64,000 nucleotides of DNA from Stachybotrys elegans. Its lineage: Eukaryota; Ascomycota; Sordariomycetes; Hypocreales; Stachybotryaceae. The stretch is taken from NCBI GenBank assembly GCA_020746835.1, contig JAGPNK010000003.1, forward strand, positions 2,356,001-2,420,000, in the 5' to 3' direction. Each line of letters begins with the position of its first letter. The first letter of the stretch is position 1. The notes below the pieces were generated by a model. The model was not told where the DNA came from. It did no database searches and was given only the letters and a program-made list of their open reading frames with translations. This document shows positions 11,715 to 24,006 of the stretch, one piece after another. Both the position numbers and the translations under genes were made by a program.

Positions 11715-13254
11715 GCTTGGATTTCGATGATTGTCTTTTTTTTCTCCAAGAGATAAAGTGCAGAAGAAACGCAAGACCACCTATGTCGTGGGAAGAGAGA
11801 CCTTTGGTAGGAGGCTGGGCTAGATCAGCTTGGTTCGACGCCACGTATCGAAGATGGTGAAGCTGGCATCTCTCAGGCTGAGCAGGGGTGGTTTGGGCAT
11901 AAGTCAGCAGAGAGAGTGTCTACTACGAGTCAGGGCAGGTGTGGAATTTGGTATGTGGCAGGCAATGGAATGAATGGATTTTGCTATTCTATGGCGGTTG
12001 ATACAATGCCATATCTCACGACTTTCTTGCCATCTTTCTAGGTAGTGTGTTGCATACGGTTATGCGATGCGGATTCAATTGGTGAGTGCCTGCTTTCGAG
12101 ACATCTGCGCTTTAATTGGTTAGTAGCAATGGGATTAGGGCCTGAAGGTTTGGGGGGGTGTTTTTTTTTTCTTTTTTTTTTTCTGGAGGCGTCCCTTTTC
12201 GGGTTCCTTAGAGGCAGATTCGATTCGATTTGCCTTTAACAGTAAGTCCCCGGAAATACGAATCAGTCAGTAGAACCCAGGGCTGGCTTTGGCAGCGTTA
12301 CAGCCTGCATCACCCTACCCAGGCACCTTTGTGACCGTCATTACCAATTCTATGCCTTGTAGCCTTCAGTAGGTTCTACAATAGGCGGTCGCGATAACCT
12401 TCCAGATGCTAAAGAGAGGCTAGAAACGGCTATTGAATACAGCCCTGCGCACGCCACAGCTATTTGGCACCGGGTGGATCCGGTATTTATTTATTTATTC
12501 CTATTCAATTTCAGGAACATAGTTCTGGCTTTCCAGGTACTCTCCAACGGTCACCATCACCAAACAGACGACATTGGATTGCTCCGAGCTTATATTCGTA
12601 GAATCAGTCTGCTCAATGGCACTGCCGATGAGGGGGAGGGACACCGTCATCAAGACATGCGAGACTTGCTTAAGCGAGCGCGCGCAGGATCAGAATCGCT
12701 CCTTTCGGCAAGTTCCATGACCGCAGCATTTGCCGCCGCATCATTGGTTGGGCGAGCTCCCACGGTACAGAGTAAATAGGTACAGCTAAGTATGTAAGTA
12801 CAGGTACTGTAGGTGTGAAATTGCCTCAGCGGCATACCCAATGGCCGCCCTCCTTCGCCAGCAATCGGTGCACCTTGGTGGCATGAGGTTGGAGGGATAC
12901 GCTCGGCGCTAAAAACGGGCGATAGCGATAGAAGGGGGGCCCTGAGTTGGGTTTGAGAATGCGGGATGCGAGCGAGCCCCTCACTTTTGGGTCTTTTCCT
13001 GCCCCGCCCTCCAGTTTCTTTCTTTTCCACCAGCCGATCTCGCCCGCTGTTCCAGTCACTCACCACCCTCTAACTCGAGCTAGATTTTTTTCTTCTCCTC
13101 CCTCCATACAAAATTTCCTCTCTTCCTCCTCCTCTACTTCATTCTTCTTCCTCTCCCTCTTCTTCTTCTCTACTTTTCCTCACCCATTCCACCCTTTCCC
13201 CTCCCTCCCCCATCCATACCATCCTTCCCACAGTCTTCAAGACTATACGCTACA
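11715..13254. other. Divergent promoter region between the ferric-reductase-like gene and SHMT
   Basis: About 1.5 kb. A T-rich stretch lies at about 12158-12185 and a GGTAC/AGGTA-rich patch at about 12777-12815. From about 13080 to 13254 the plus strand is almost pure C/T, the usual leader of a strongly expressed fungal housekeeping gene. Short open frames, such as one at 12474-12779, show no domain. Confidence 0.5.
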
Positions 13255-14888
13255 ATGGCTACCAGCTCGACGTACGCCCTCTCCACTGGGCACAAGGAGG
13301 TTCGCTGCTCTCATCCTCGCCACCACCGAATTGAAACGTCTAACGCATGCTCCAGATGCTCGAGAAGTCTCTGCTCGAGACTGACTCTGAGGTTGCCGAG
13401 ATCATGGTACGCCACCTTCCCTCCCTCCCCCCCTCCCACCGGTCCTGTCTGTTCCCTCGCTGACCCCCCTCCGCAGAAGCAAGAGGTCCAGCGCCAGCGC
13501 GAGTCCATCGTGCTCATTGCCTCCGAGAACATCACCTCGCGTGCCGTCTTCGATGCTCTCGGCTCGCCCATGTCCAACAAGTACTCCGAGGGCTACCCCG
13601 GCGCCCGCTACTACGGTGGCAACGAGCACATCGACCAGATGGAGCTCCTCTGCCAGCGCCGCGCCCTTGAGGCCTTCCACGTCGACCCCGAGAAGTGGGG
13701 TGTCAACGTCCAGTGCCTCAGCGGCAGCCCTGCCAACCTGCAGGTCTACCAGGCCATCATGCCTCCCCACGGCCGTCTCATGGGCCTCGACCTCCCCCAC
13801 GGTGGCCACCTGAGCCACGGCTACCAGACCCCCCAGCGCAAGTGAGTACTCCGGTCCCGCATATCTGTGCATTTCATTGGCTAATCTCTATTGTTAGGAT
13901 CTCTGCTGTCTCTACCTACTTCGAGACCATGCCCTACCGAGTTGACCTCGAGACTGGCATTATTGATTACGACCAGCTCGAGAAGAACGCCATCCTCTAC
14001 CGCCCCAAAGTGCTTGTTGCCGGTACCTCTGCCTACTGCCGTCTCATCGACTACGCTCGCATGCGCAAGATCGCTGACTCGGTTGGCGCCTACCTTGTTG
14101 TCGACATGGCTCACATCTCCGGCCTCATTGCCGCCGAGGTCATCCCCTCCCCCTTCCTCTACGCCGACATTGTCACCACCACCACCCACAAGTCCCTCCG
14201 TGGCCCCCGCGGTGCCATGATCTTCTTCCGCAAGGGCGTCCGCTCCGTTGATGCCAAGACCGGCAAGGAGACCCTGTACGACCTCGAGGGTCCCATCAAC
14301 TTCTCCGTCTTCCCCGGCCACCAGGGCGGCCCCCACAACCACACCATCACCGCTCTGGCCGTTGCCCTCAAGCAGGCCAAGACCCCCGAGTTCAAGGCCT
14401 ACCAGGAGAAGGTCGTCTCCAACGCCAAGACTCTCGAGACCAAGTTCAAGGAGCTCGGCCACAAGCTCGTCGCCGACGGCACCGACAGCCACATGGTCCT
14501 CCTTGACCTCCGCAAGCACAGCCTCGACGGCGCCCGTGTCGAGGCCGTCCTTGAGCAGATCAACATTGCTTGCAACAAGAACTCCATCCCCGGCGACAAG
14601 AGCGCCCTCACCCCCTGCGGTATCCGCATTGGTACCCCCGCCATGACCAGCCGTGGCTTCGGCGAGGAGGACTTTGCTCGCGTCGCCACCTACATTGACG
14701 AGAGCATCAAGATCTGCAAGGAGGTCCAGGCCAGCCTGCCCAAGGAGGCCAACAAGCTCAAGGACTTCAAGGCCAAGGTCGCCGGTGGCGAGATCCAGAA
14801 GATCAACGACCTCAAGAAGGAGATTGCCGCCTGGGCTGGTGGCTTCCCTCTCCCCGTTGAGGGCTGGCGTCTGGACGCTGGTCTGTAA
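13255..14888 (+). CDS. shm2: Serine hydroxymethyltransferase, cytosolic type
   Basis: Four exons, 13255-13299, 13356-13406, 13477-13841 and 13898-14888, encode 483 residues, normal for the cytosolic enzyme. It is a PLP enzyme that interconverts serine and glycine while making 5,10-methylene-tetrahydrofolate. The PLP lysine is in [10 protein letters not shown] (about Lys252). Other family landmarks are [32 protein letters not shown] and the [13 protein letters not shown] region. No mitochondrial presequence is visible, so I assign the cytosolic form. The first two exons are tiny (45 and 51 bp) and together encode [15 protein letters not shown] and [17 protein letters not shown]. Intron donors are GTTCGC, GTACGC and GTGAGT. 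Third positions are strongly C-biased, which fits high expression. Confidence 0.96.
13300..13355 (+). other. SHMT intron 1
   Basis: 56 bp with the unusual donor GTTCGC, a TCTAACG branch-like site and acceptor CCAG. Confidence 0.75.
13407..13476 (+). other. SHMT intron 2
   Basis: 70 bp, donor GTACGC, CT-rich body, acceptor CGCAG. Confidence 0.85.
13842..13897 (+). other. SHMT intron 3
   Basis: 56 bp, donor GTGAGT, branch-like GGCTAAT, acceptor GTTAG. Removal joins TPQRK to ISAVSTYF. Confidence 0.88.
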
Positions 14889-16392
14889 ATGATCAGCCCC
14901 CTGTCTTCTTCTTCTCCCTTTTTCTTCCTCTATAACGACAATCTTGACACACAAAACACTTTTTTTTCCTCTCTGGATATCACTATCCAGGGACAGATTC
15001 AACATGAGCCTTCACGTAAGATGTAGGCGCAAAAGGGGCAACCCATTGGTTCAACAAAAGATCGGTTCACCGGGTGGTGAGGGTAGTAAATTTAACATGG
15101 ATGAGTATTTCTCTGGGACACGGGGAAAAAGGAAGATACAACACAACAATTTTCAACATGCATTCATCAGGCGTACTGTGAGGGCTGCCCCGCCCACGAT
15201 ACGACGCGTGGTTACAGAGGGAAGGGAAGGAGTTCTTTTTTTTTAACTTGTGGCAAACTCTGTGGGATTTTTTTGTAAACTTGGTTTCCAGGTAGCTAGT
15301 GATATCAACATACATACAGCTCTGCCTCAACGGCGGAGGTAGGTGATGACACCAGCCTGACTTTCCTACTCGGTTTTGTGCGTCTGTCACTGGGTGGAAG
15401 TTTTGTTGGATTAGTCATCCTCATTCAGAGACTAACATTACTGTAAATGTGCAAAGCCAGCCGAGGCGGCCAACTGTCGCACGAAAAAACAACTGAAGCC
15501 AACCTTCGCCGTTTGTCTGGAACTTCGCGCCATGGTCACATGTATATCAGATCACCCTGTGCTCTCACCCCTCCCCAATATCCATCATTCCCCTGGCTCC
15601 TTTGCAGAATGCTATCAGTGCCCTTTGCCCTCTCTCCCCTTTTCCTTTGCCTTAACCAGAAGCCCTCCCTCCCTCCACTCCCTCCTTTGGTATATATGTT
15701 TTTTCCCCCACGTTTCCTTTTTCTTCCTCCATGGAAATTTCAGTAATATCGAAACCACTGTGCGCCAGCCGTGTCGCCTCAACACCTAATCTGGGATCTC
15801 CAGAAAGAACGGTGAGGGCCATCTAACGCCGGACAGAATGGAGTATGGCTGTTTGAGGAGGGATGTTTATTACGGGAGTCGGGGCATGGGAGGTGGGCAA
15901 GTGAGCAGCCATTCTGTCGGAGAAATAGACAAAAAGAAAAATAAAGAGTAGGAACACAATTTGGCTCCAACCCCCGTTCCACCCATGAATGCAAGGAGGG
16001 TATGCTGGGGAAATCAGTGACGAAAACCAACGTATAAGCGAGTGTGGCCTGAAGCGAGTAGAAGCCGAACAAAAAACTGGATAAAGAGGTGGTACATATT
16101 GTTGACACAAACAGGGTTTTTGTCTTGAACCCAGCAAAACAAAAATAAAAAGAGAATGGGAAAAAGAAAAGGCAGAGAAAAGAGAGTCATCCAGCGTCGC
16201 TGACCAAAGCTGGGGCTCTCTTGGGGTATAACCTGCCCAAGAAAAGACGTCTGGCCCCCAAGCTGCGGAGCAGGGTGCCGCTGTGGCGGGTAAACAAGTC
16301 GTGTGTTCAGTTGCCTTGCGGTTCCAATCTATGTACGGGTACGGGTATGACTAGGTTTGGTACGGCAGCGAGACGGAGCTCGCGAGTACAGC
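14889..16392. other. Convergent intergenic region between SHMT and spt7
   Basis: About 1.5 kb without a supportable gene. It contains T-rich and CT-rich stretches and the two 3' untranslated regions. Confidence 0.5.
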
Positions 16393-19300
16393 CTACTGGG
16401 CAATACTCTCTGGGCTCATCGGCATGCCGTTACCGTCGTCCTTGTCGGTCTGGCTGGCGCCATTCTGGCTCTGAAGACTATCAGTGCGCTCCATGCTTGG
16501 TGCCAGAGCCAGGACGGCCGGGTTCGGGGGAAGCGTGCCGTTTGGCTGGTTGGACCTTTTCTTCGACGGAGTGTTGTGCAGAGACCCGCCGCCGCCTTTT
16601 TCCGGGGAGGCGTTGAGCTTCCCTTCGGCAGCTGCAGCCTCCATCTTCTTCCGCTTCTTTGCGAGTGCCAGCTGTTCCTTGGGTGGCCGTTTCTGTGCTG
16701 AGATAATCTTTCCACTGGCTCCCAGGCGAGGTCGAGGCTTTCTTTGTTTGACGGGAAGATCTTCATCCTCAATCAAGGGCTGATCGCCATTTGCGTGCAG
16801 CTTGGCAAGGAAGAAGTTCTTCACAAGGCCAATCTCATCTTGGATGCTCTCCTTGGTGACCGGCTGGGAAGGCGGTAGAGGCTCGAACAAATCCGATGTA
16901 ATGGTGCCGGATGTCTGTGTCTGCATCTGGTATTGGCTCCTAACCCTGCTCTGCAACAGATGGAAAGGAACAGCGAACGAGTCTAGTCCCATCTCCCTAT
17001 CCAGACCCAGCGCCTTGAAACCGAAGAAGTCCTCGCCAAGATCGTCGGCAAAATCACCACTCATGAACTGATCGCTGCCATCGTTGAAGGCGCCCACACC
17101 GTCAGCGCCCGCATCGGCCGCCAGGGCGGGACGCAGAAGATCGGTAAGGTGCAGCTTCATGCGTTCATGCAGTGCATCCAGCTTACCACCCAGTCGATCT
17201 ATGTCGTCCTTGACATACGCATCAAGAGAAGCTACATCGTGACCGTTCTCATCCAGCGTATGCAGTATGACTTCTTCAGGAGTGAACCGGGGTTGGAATT
17301 TCGGCCCTTCCGGAGTCTGTATGGTGATCTTCTCCGATTCCCGATAGACGTTGAAAGTATGAGTGAGCTTCTGAAAGTAATCTGCAGCTATCCCCGTGAA
17401 TGTGTCGATCGCAGATGGCTGCAGCTCCTCGAATCCGGTGTGGTACAAGATCTTTGCTACTGATCGCTTGAGAGCGTTTTGGCAGGCCTCAGTTGCCATG
17501 ACGGGGCCATCATCGGCGATATAGTGAGGCTCGATATCCTGTTCTACAAAGGACACGGTATTTTGCTTCGGAAACTGATTGGTGTATACCTGGAACACAG
17601 GGGGTTAATAAAAAGCCGGCGTCAGGTGCGATGGGTCCATACCTGTGTTTGAACCTGCATCTGTTTGATGACAGAGATCTTCGTTGCGAGTTTTCTCGTC
17701 TCCTGGATTTGGCTAATGTTGTCGTCCATCTTCTTGGTCAAGCGACTGGATGGGGCCGTGAATAACCCCGGGGGAACAAGCCGTAGGAAATCCTCGTGCT
17801 GGTTGATGACCTGGCCATCACCATCCTCAACCCACTGTAGTCGAGGCTGGATATCTGGGATTATGTTGACTGAGTTGTAGTAGTCGGGTATGACCTTGTC
17901 TGCTTCCCCCTCAATCTCCTCAGCCAGAGTATCTGTAGGCTTGGTCTCGGCATCCTTGCCAGCTGCGGTTGCCCCTTCTGATTGGGGTATTCCTTGTGCA
18001 AGGAGTTCAGCCGCTTTCTGGTTCCGTAGGAAGACGCGCATGCCAGCCTTGTTTCGCAGCAGAGCTGGAGCATCCGTGTTGAGATGCTTCTCGTTGAAGA
18101 GCTGAAACCGTTCCTTGGCGACGAGCGCGCGATCCTTCTTCGTCGTCTGCTTCCAGACCTTGTACTCGTCGTCTTCATAAACCTGCTCCGCAGCTCCACC
18201 AAAGGCTGGGTTCAGCGCCATGCCGTTCAGGCTCGGGCCATCAATATCCATAGCATCCGTATTGCTTCCCAGGCCGGAATGCCCGTTGACGGCTCCTGGA
18301 GTAATCGAGCCAGCAATGGGAGGCGTGGCAAAACCGTTGCTCCCATCGACAGCTTCCGACCCCTCACGCCCAGCCTTTCCTATCAGTCCGTTGACTTGCA
18401 GAAGGGGCTTCTGATCTATGACTGGCGTCTCCTCCTTCTCGTCACTTGGGGCCTTGCGCGACTTGTTCGTGCCCTTGGTGGTAGCCTTGCGACCCCGAGA
18501 CGACATGATGGGCTCATCATCAGAGTCGTCGCCTGCATCATCTTCGCCACCATTCTGCTTGCGCCTCTCCTCCGCCTCAACCTCTGCTCGCGGACGAATG
18601 ACAAGGTCTGGGATGAGGGGGATTAGCTTTTCCGCCTCCTTTCGCATGCCGTTGGCCATACGCCGAAGCGGATGGTTCATGTCTTGATTATATTTGAGGC
18701 AGTTATCCCAGATAAGATTGAGATCCGTGACGAAATCGGCTTTAGACTTGTACGTAAGGGACTTCAGCTTTTTGGTCATGGTGCCGAGATCCATGGGATT
18801 CTTGATGACTGAGGAGTGTTAGCATTGGCCGGAAGCATTCCGCTCGCAGGCTTACAGTTATAATAGTCTGGCGCGTCCCTCTTGTTGACTCTGGTAAGGA
18901 AGGGCGTTGAGTATTCGGTGTGCGCCTTCAGTTCCGTCAAGACCTTCTCGAGCGCCTCATATAGTTCTTCCTGGTTCACGTTCTCTTCGCTGGCCCACTT
19001 GCTGCGGTTCTTGCGAACTTCGTTCATCAGCAGTCTGAGCTCGGCATCCGAGGCACGAACTTGGTCTCGCTTCATATCGATTCGGGCGATGAGATGCTTC
19101 AGCGTCAAGCTGGAGGCACCCAAGTTTGCGCTGCTGAGGGAGCCGTGGTTCGCAGCCGGAGCGCCTGCGGCAGTCGAATGGTTCGAGTGGTCCATTTCAG
19201 CCTGCAACTGCTTCTCGGAGTCTTCAAGCTGCTGTTGTTCCAACATCGCGGTTCGGTCGTTCTCCAGGGTATAGAATATTGTGTGGAAGCTTCTCCGCGC

Positions 19301-19921
19301 CGCCTCCTCGGTCGCGATACGATCAGCCTCGAGCTTCTTGATCGCATCATCGTCCGGCTTGTCCTTGTCCTGGGTACCATCCTGGCCCTTGGATTTATCC
19401 AGGAGCTTGTCAGGGGAACTCAGGGACTGGACAGGGGAGCTTCCAGACTTGGAGGGGGATAGGAGAGAGTTGGCGGCGGCGGCGTGTTGCGACTTGGGGG
19501 CAGAAGCCGGGGGCTCCTCCTCGTCTTCGTCGTCGTCGTCGTAGTCATCTTCGTCGATGGCTCGTTTGGCCTTCTTGAGTGGCGGCTCCTTGATCGGTTC
19601 GTGGTCGGTCGTCGGGGGCAGCGGGGCCGACATGGAGGGCGACTGGCGTCGCAAAGCGCGGATCGCGTCAAAGTTGTATGAACCATCGTCAGCGAACAAG
19701 AGCGCAATCTTGTCTTCGGTTTTCCGATAGAGTTCGGCAAAGTGAGCGCGGCGATGCTCTTCCTCGGCATCCAGGGATGCCTCAGGCACCAACGCGTTAT
19801 GGTTGTCGATGGGGGTTGCATTTCGCGCCGGAGCATCGTCAAGATGCTGCAAACTCCGGTTGCTGTGACTGTGGTGTAATGAGGGAGGGGGCCAGCTTGG
19901 CTGGCCGTTGGAAAACGACAT
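16393..19921 (-). CDS. spt7: SAGA complex subunit Spt7 (bromodomain and histone fold)
   Basis: Three exons, 19921-18856, 18808-17643 and 17589-16393, encode 1142 residues. Introns of 47 and 53 bp (donors GTAAGC and GTATGG) join in phase. A bromodomain at about 305-405 contains [26 protein letters not shown] and NCLKYN, which is typical of Spt7. A histone-fold (bromo-associated) domain lies at about 778-850, around [15 protein letters not shown]. The N-terminal part has an acidic run [13 protein letters not shown]. The C-terminus is basic and Pro-rich, with KRKKMEAAA. In yeast, Spt7 scaffolds the SAGA co-activator complex and pairs its histone fold with Ada1. It acts in the nucleus. The start at 19921 is the first in-frame Met. 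The acid-specific residues of the bromodomain were not checked structurally. Confidence 0.93.
17590..17642 (-). other. spt7 intron 2
   Basis: 53 bp, donor GTATGG, acceptor TTCCAG. Removal joins QVQTQ to VYTNQF. Confidence 0.85.
18809..18855 (-). other. spt7 intron 1
   Basis: 47 bp, donor GTAAGC, branch GCTAAC, acceptor CTCAG. It lies inside the bromodomain coding region. Confidence 0.85.
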
Positions 19922-21043
19922 TTTGGGCCCTTGGCGATGAAAGCGACGGCACGCCTCCTGTCGCCATGCGCAGGGAAATGCGCTCGCGTCGGGCCTGACC
20001 TGTGGCGATTGGGGAAATCAAGACGACATGGGACAAAAGAGCGGCATCGGGCGAGATGGAATTTCGAATCTGGCGACGATTGGATGCGTGGTGGGCGAGC
20101 TTTGATGGCTACCAGTGGACCGGTTTTGCCGTGTGATCAAGAGGTGAGGTTGAGGATTTGGGAGGCTTGTACCTTTCCCGAAGCGGGACTTTTCCTGCCT
20201 GGAGACAGGTAGGCCGATGGGAGAAGAGGTACCTGGGGCCCTGAGTAGAGTAGCGGCTACCAGGGGTTGCGGGAGACAATCTGGGGTCGCATAACATGAA
20301 AGACTACGACGAGCAAGCGTGAATGTTTGGCTGTCGGGAATTTTGGATGGTTTTTGCACGTCGCAGGCGTTCTCTGCGCGGCGCTGGATTGCTATGGTTC
20401 GTCTGCCACCGAGGTACACTGGACATGCTGCATGCCGATGATGCACAAAGGCACTTACGGATGTGTCAGGAGTAACATCACGTGATATTACGACTGGTCA
20501 TGCCCAGAGTTCTTAGTCAAGCCCGCGCCCCAAGAAGTTAGCGGGAGAAGGAAGCCCATGAAGTCGCGACACAATTGACGATTGTTCCCATTGCTACCTG
20601 ACCTAGGTATTAGATCAACCCATGATGTGAAGTCTTCCACGTATCGCAGCTGTTCACTGTGCACGCATGGTAATCCTCCACAACCTTAACCACCGCCCAC
20701 TGACCAGGAGCCTCAAAGAAGCAGCACGCACCAACTGTGGGTGGGTTGGAGCCGATCAAACGGACTTGGACAGCGAATGAAATCATCAGGCGCCAAGGCC
20801 ACTCTTGTCATCCCTGTCGCAACGCCGCAACTAGCTCCCCGAGACAAGAAGGCTTAGAGCTTCCATCAGCCCAGCCCCAGCCCGCGAATATCTTCCCCAC
20901 GCCCCAGGCTTCACTTGAAATCGTTCCACGGTCTGCTCCGTATCTTCTTGCTCTTGCCTGGCCCGTTTTGGCTGCCATCGTCGTCTTGCCGCACATCCTC
21001 CGATCCATCCCTCCAGGCTTTGCTCACAACGCCGCCCACCACA
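19922..21043. other. Divergent promoter region between spt7 and the VanZ-like gene
   Basis: About 1.1 kb. A palindromic CCTAGG core lies at about 20602-20607. No gene is supportable. Confidence 0.45.
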
Positions 21044-21742
21044 ATGCGCGTCCGGTTACCTTTTGCAGGTACAGCTCAAGTTCCATCATGTCCTCGAGAG
21101 CCCAGAGCTGAGGGTCTCCGGGGAAAGCTTCGCAATAGCTAACACGTTGATCTAGCCGTGTTTCTGGTGCTGCTGATGCTTGCTGGCTACGTCGGCCTTA
21201 CCAAGCTGCAGCTCTCCCTCTACATCAACGACAAAGTCCTACACACCCTCACATTCTTCACTCTCACCCTCGTGTTCTACTGGATCGTCGATACCAACCG
21301 CCGACGCTCGCTAAACATGACTCTGGTCGTGTGTACGCTGGTCTTGGGCGTTGGCTCCGAGTTTGTGCAGAGCTTCCTCCCCAACGATCGCGATTTCGAC
21401 CTCTACGACATTGTGGCCAACATTGTCGGCAGCCTGGCCGCTCTCGGCCTGTGCTCCTGGTATCACCAGCGCATGCTCGATCGAAAGCGACAACGCAAGG
21501 CGTATAATGCTGTTCCTGGGGAGGATGATGATGATCTGGAACTGGGCGAAGGACACGAGACGGGCGTCACGGCTGGGCCGAGTCGGTCTCGGACCCTGGA
21601 AGAGGAGCTTGACAACTGGGACGAAAATGCCGTTGATCAATGGGATGAGGACGATGGCGCTGATGCCGTAGCCGCTCCTCTCACCAAGGGCAAGGAACCC
21701 GAAGCCGCAGACATGGCTGATGGCAAAAAGCGCCTCGATTAA
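21044..21742 (+). CDS. VanZ-like domain membrane protein
   Basis: Two exons, 21044-21068 and 21156-21742, with an 87-bp intron, give 203 residues. The 25-bp first exon encodes MRVRLPFA; the second begins in the first membrane helix (VFLVLLMLAGYVGLTKL). Four membrane segments lie within the first 120 residues. VanZ-family landmarks are DKVLHTLTFF, GSEFVQSFLPNDRDFDLYD and NIVGSLAALG. The C-terminal ~85 residues are hydrophilic and acidic. In bacteria the VanZ fold is linked to teicoplanin resistance, but the role of fungal members is unknown, so I assign no function. It is divergent from spt7 and followed by prefoldin subunit 3 on the same strand. The tiny first exon is less certain than the rest. 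Confidence 0.8.
21069..21155 (+). other. Intron of the VanZ-like gene
   Basis: 87 bp, donor GTACAG, branch GCTAAC, acceptor TCTAG. It joins an 8-codon first exon to the membrane domain. Confidence 0.75.
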
Positions 21743-22454
21743 GCTGTCGGCAGGCGCTACGATGGATAGCCCATATTGATGCATTCATGATTTGTCTCAA
21801 GCGTTTGATGCTCTCACTAACTCTGTATTGGCGGTTCTGCTTGGGCGTTGGAATACAATATTTTTCATTGGAGAGCTTGTGAAACTGGAATTCTGGTGCT
21901 TGAAGATTGCTACCCTGTACCATGAATCGGGCATTTTGGTTTAACACGGGGCATTACTGGATATGACGGTATTCAGCTTTAGATTCAGGTAATATAACGC
22001 ACGGTGATATCAGCGATGTTTTTTTTGCGGTACGTAGTCCATTGATGCCTATTGACATCGCAATACGTACAGCACTTGAACATTTCTTCCAATGCCCCGT
22101 TTTCCTTTGATGCCCTTGCGTCATCCCATACATGAATACCCAAGGATGCCACCTCTGGTACATGCATATTCAGTGCACATAACATATTTCTGCTACAATG
22201 CGGCGACCAAGTCCGCCTGGATATTACAAAAGCATGCAGTGACTGCAGACCTATAACACGAGCAATGATATCTTGACTGACCAGCACCTTGTTGGGTGCT
22301 TCCGAAGGTGTGAAGGTTCCCTCACCTTGCCCCACCTGCCGCTCACCTAGGTGTGCTCTGAACCTGGACAGCCCACTATGAATTGCCGCCGCCTGTCGCA
22401 GAACCCAAAATCGCACCAAAATTCAGTATGCGCTGAACCACGTCCGCAGCAACT
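21743..22454. other. Intergenic region before prefoldin subunit 3
   Basis: Contains the 3' end of the VanZ-like gene and the prefoldin promoter. A CACCTAGGTG palindrome sits at about 22345-22354. No gene seen. Confidence 0.45.
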
Positions 22455-23374
22455 ATGGCCAGCAAAGGAAGCGTGGCCGCTGCTAGGTATGTTGAAACCC
22501 CGGGCTTACGTGCTTGTCGCAGCTGCTCACCGTGCTCCAGCAGCTCAGATGCTACCCCAAGCAACCCGCGGGGAATCCCATATGCCCCCTTCGTCGACAA
22601 GGTAGAGGACTATGTCGCAACCCGTAGCGACGTCGAGCCGACCCTGCGAAGCTTCCAGGAAATGATCTCGTGAGTTGCGAAAGGCTACCTGCTCGAAATT
22701 GCACGAGCATAGAGGTGTCTTGAGCAAGGAGCTATTGGTAACACGTTATGGTGCAGGAAGTACCAGTTCATGGAGGTCAACTTGCAACGGCGGATGACGG
22801 GCCTCAAAGAGAAGATACCCGATATTCAAAAAACTCTCGACACAGTGCGATTCCTCAAGCTGCGAAAAGTACGCCAACCCCGGCCCACTCAGGCAAAAGG
22901 CATAGCTCACGGAAGAAACAGGATGAGGAGGATCCGATCGAGACTACATTTGAGCTCAACGATACGCTTTATAGCAAAGCCAACATCCCTCCTACCGAGG
23001 AGGTGTACATCTGGCTTGGGGTGCGAAGGTCAATGTGAAAACGGTGTCGGGTCTGAGACTGACCTCTTCCAGGCCAACGTGATGCTGTCGTATCCCATTG
23101 ACGAGGCGGAGAGCCTGCTCGACTCGAAGCTGTCAACGGCCAAGACCAGCTTATCCAACTGTGAGGAGGACTTGGATTTCCTCCGGGAGCAGATCACCGT
23201 GAGTCACCTGCCCTTGCTGACCGTCTGAACCCCATGCTAAGCGACCAAAAGACTATGGAGGTGGCCATTGCCAGAGTGTACAACTGGGAAGTGGTACAGA
23301 AGCGGAAGGACAAAGCGGATGAAGAGGCGAACTCGAAGCAAAAGCCCGCTGAAAAGGAGGACTCTAACGACTGA
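22455..23374 (+). CDS. pac10: Prefoldin subunit 3 (Pac10/VBP1)
   Basis: Six exons, 22455-22486, 22544-22669, 22757-22868, 22916-23020, 23073-23198 and 23252-23374, join in phase to 207 residues. Prefoldin is a hexameric cytosolic co-chaperone that hands nascent actin and tubulin to CCT. This is an alpha-type subunit: an N-terminal helix (PFVDKVEDYVATRSDVE, then FQEMISKYQFMEVNL), the beta-hairpin region with TFELNDTLYSKANI and VYIWLGANVMLSYP, and a C-terminal coiled coil ending in MEVAIARVYNWEV. Five introns of 47-87 bp interrupt a 624-nt coding sequence, the most intron-dense gene in the window. Intron 1 (57 bp) is stop-free and a multiple of three, so a longer retained form is possible. The other joints restore conserved sequence. 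Confidence 0.9.
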
Positions 23375-24006
23375 GGCTTCGCTGATGTGGAATAGAAGAC
23401 TAAAGGGAATGTCTGGCAGAATACTTTTACATATAGAAGTTGGGACGCCAACAGAGACACAAAATCCAACAAGCTGGCTATATGCGTAATTATGGGAAGC
23501 AGTTTGCCATTAATGAGCTTGATGATTGGTACAGGACTGTCTGAGGTAGATGCTCGATGCAGTACCTAATACTTACCTCTTGTAAAGGACCTGTGTTCTA
23601 CTGAGAGCTCCGGTTCTGTACTACGTGCAGACAGGCATGGGTGATAACCCGAGAGTCAAGGAGGGTTGACATCCTAGCAGCAAATCGCACCCTTCATTCC
23701 GGAGCAAGGCCGCCCTTGACAGTCTACTCCGCATCTCTGTTTTTCTTTCTTCCTCCTTTCCTATTTTCTTTACATCAGTTTCACACAATCTTCTCTTTGA
23801 CAAAGAAGCAAATGCTCCCTGGGAACATCAGCAGAAGCTGGCGATAAGATAAGGACCGCACCGCCCCACTTTAATTGTATGTCTCCCAGAGCAAGGCGCG
23901 CTGAGAATCGAAAAGTCAAGGAACTCTGCTCTGTAAATCCAAGATTCGACCGCCATGCCCTTCTCCGGGACCGAATTGCCGTCTGCAATTGCCTGCCCGA
24001 TAAAAG
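23375..24006. other. Intergenic region
   Basis: 3' end of prefoldin subunit 3 and a CT-rich stretch at about 23740-23790 that may belong to the next gene's promoter. No gene seen. Confidence 0.45.

Noticed and set aside
12474..12779. 101-codon open frame between the ferric-reductase-like gene and SHMT
   Set aside because: No family match, adjacent to promoters, and the start is in low-complexity sequence.
13881..15005. 374-codon open frame opposite SHMT exon 4
   Set aside because: Antisense shadow of a strongly C-biased coding exon; Gly/Val/Leu-rich low complexity with no motif.
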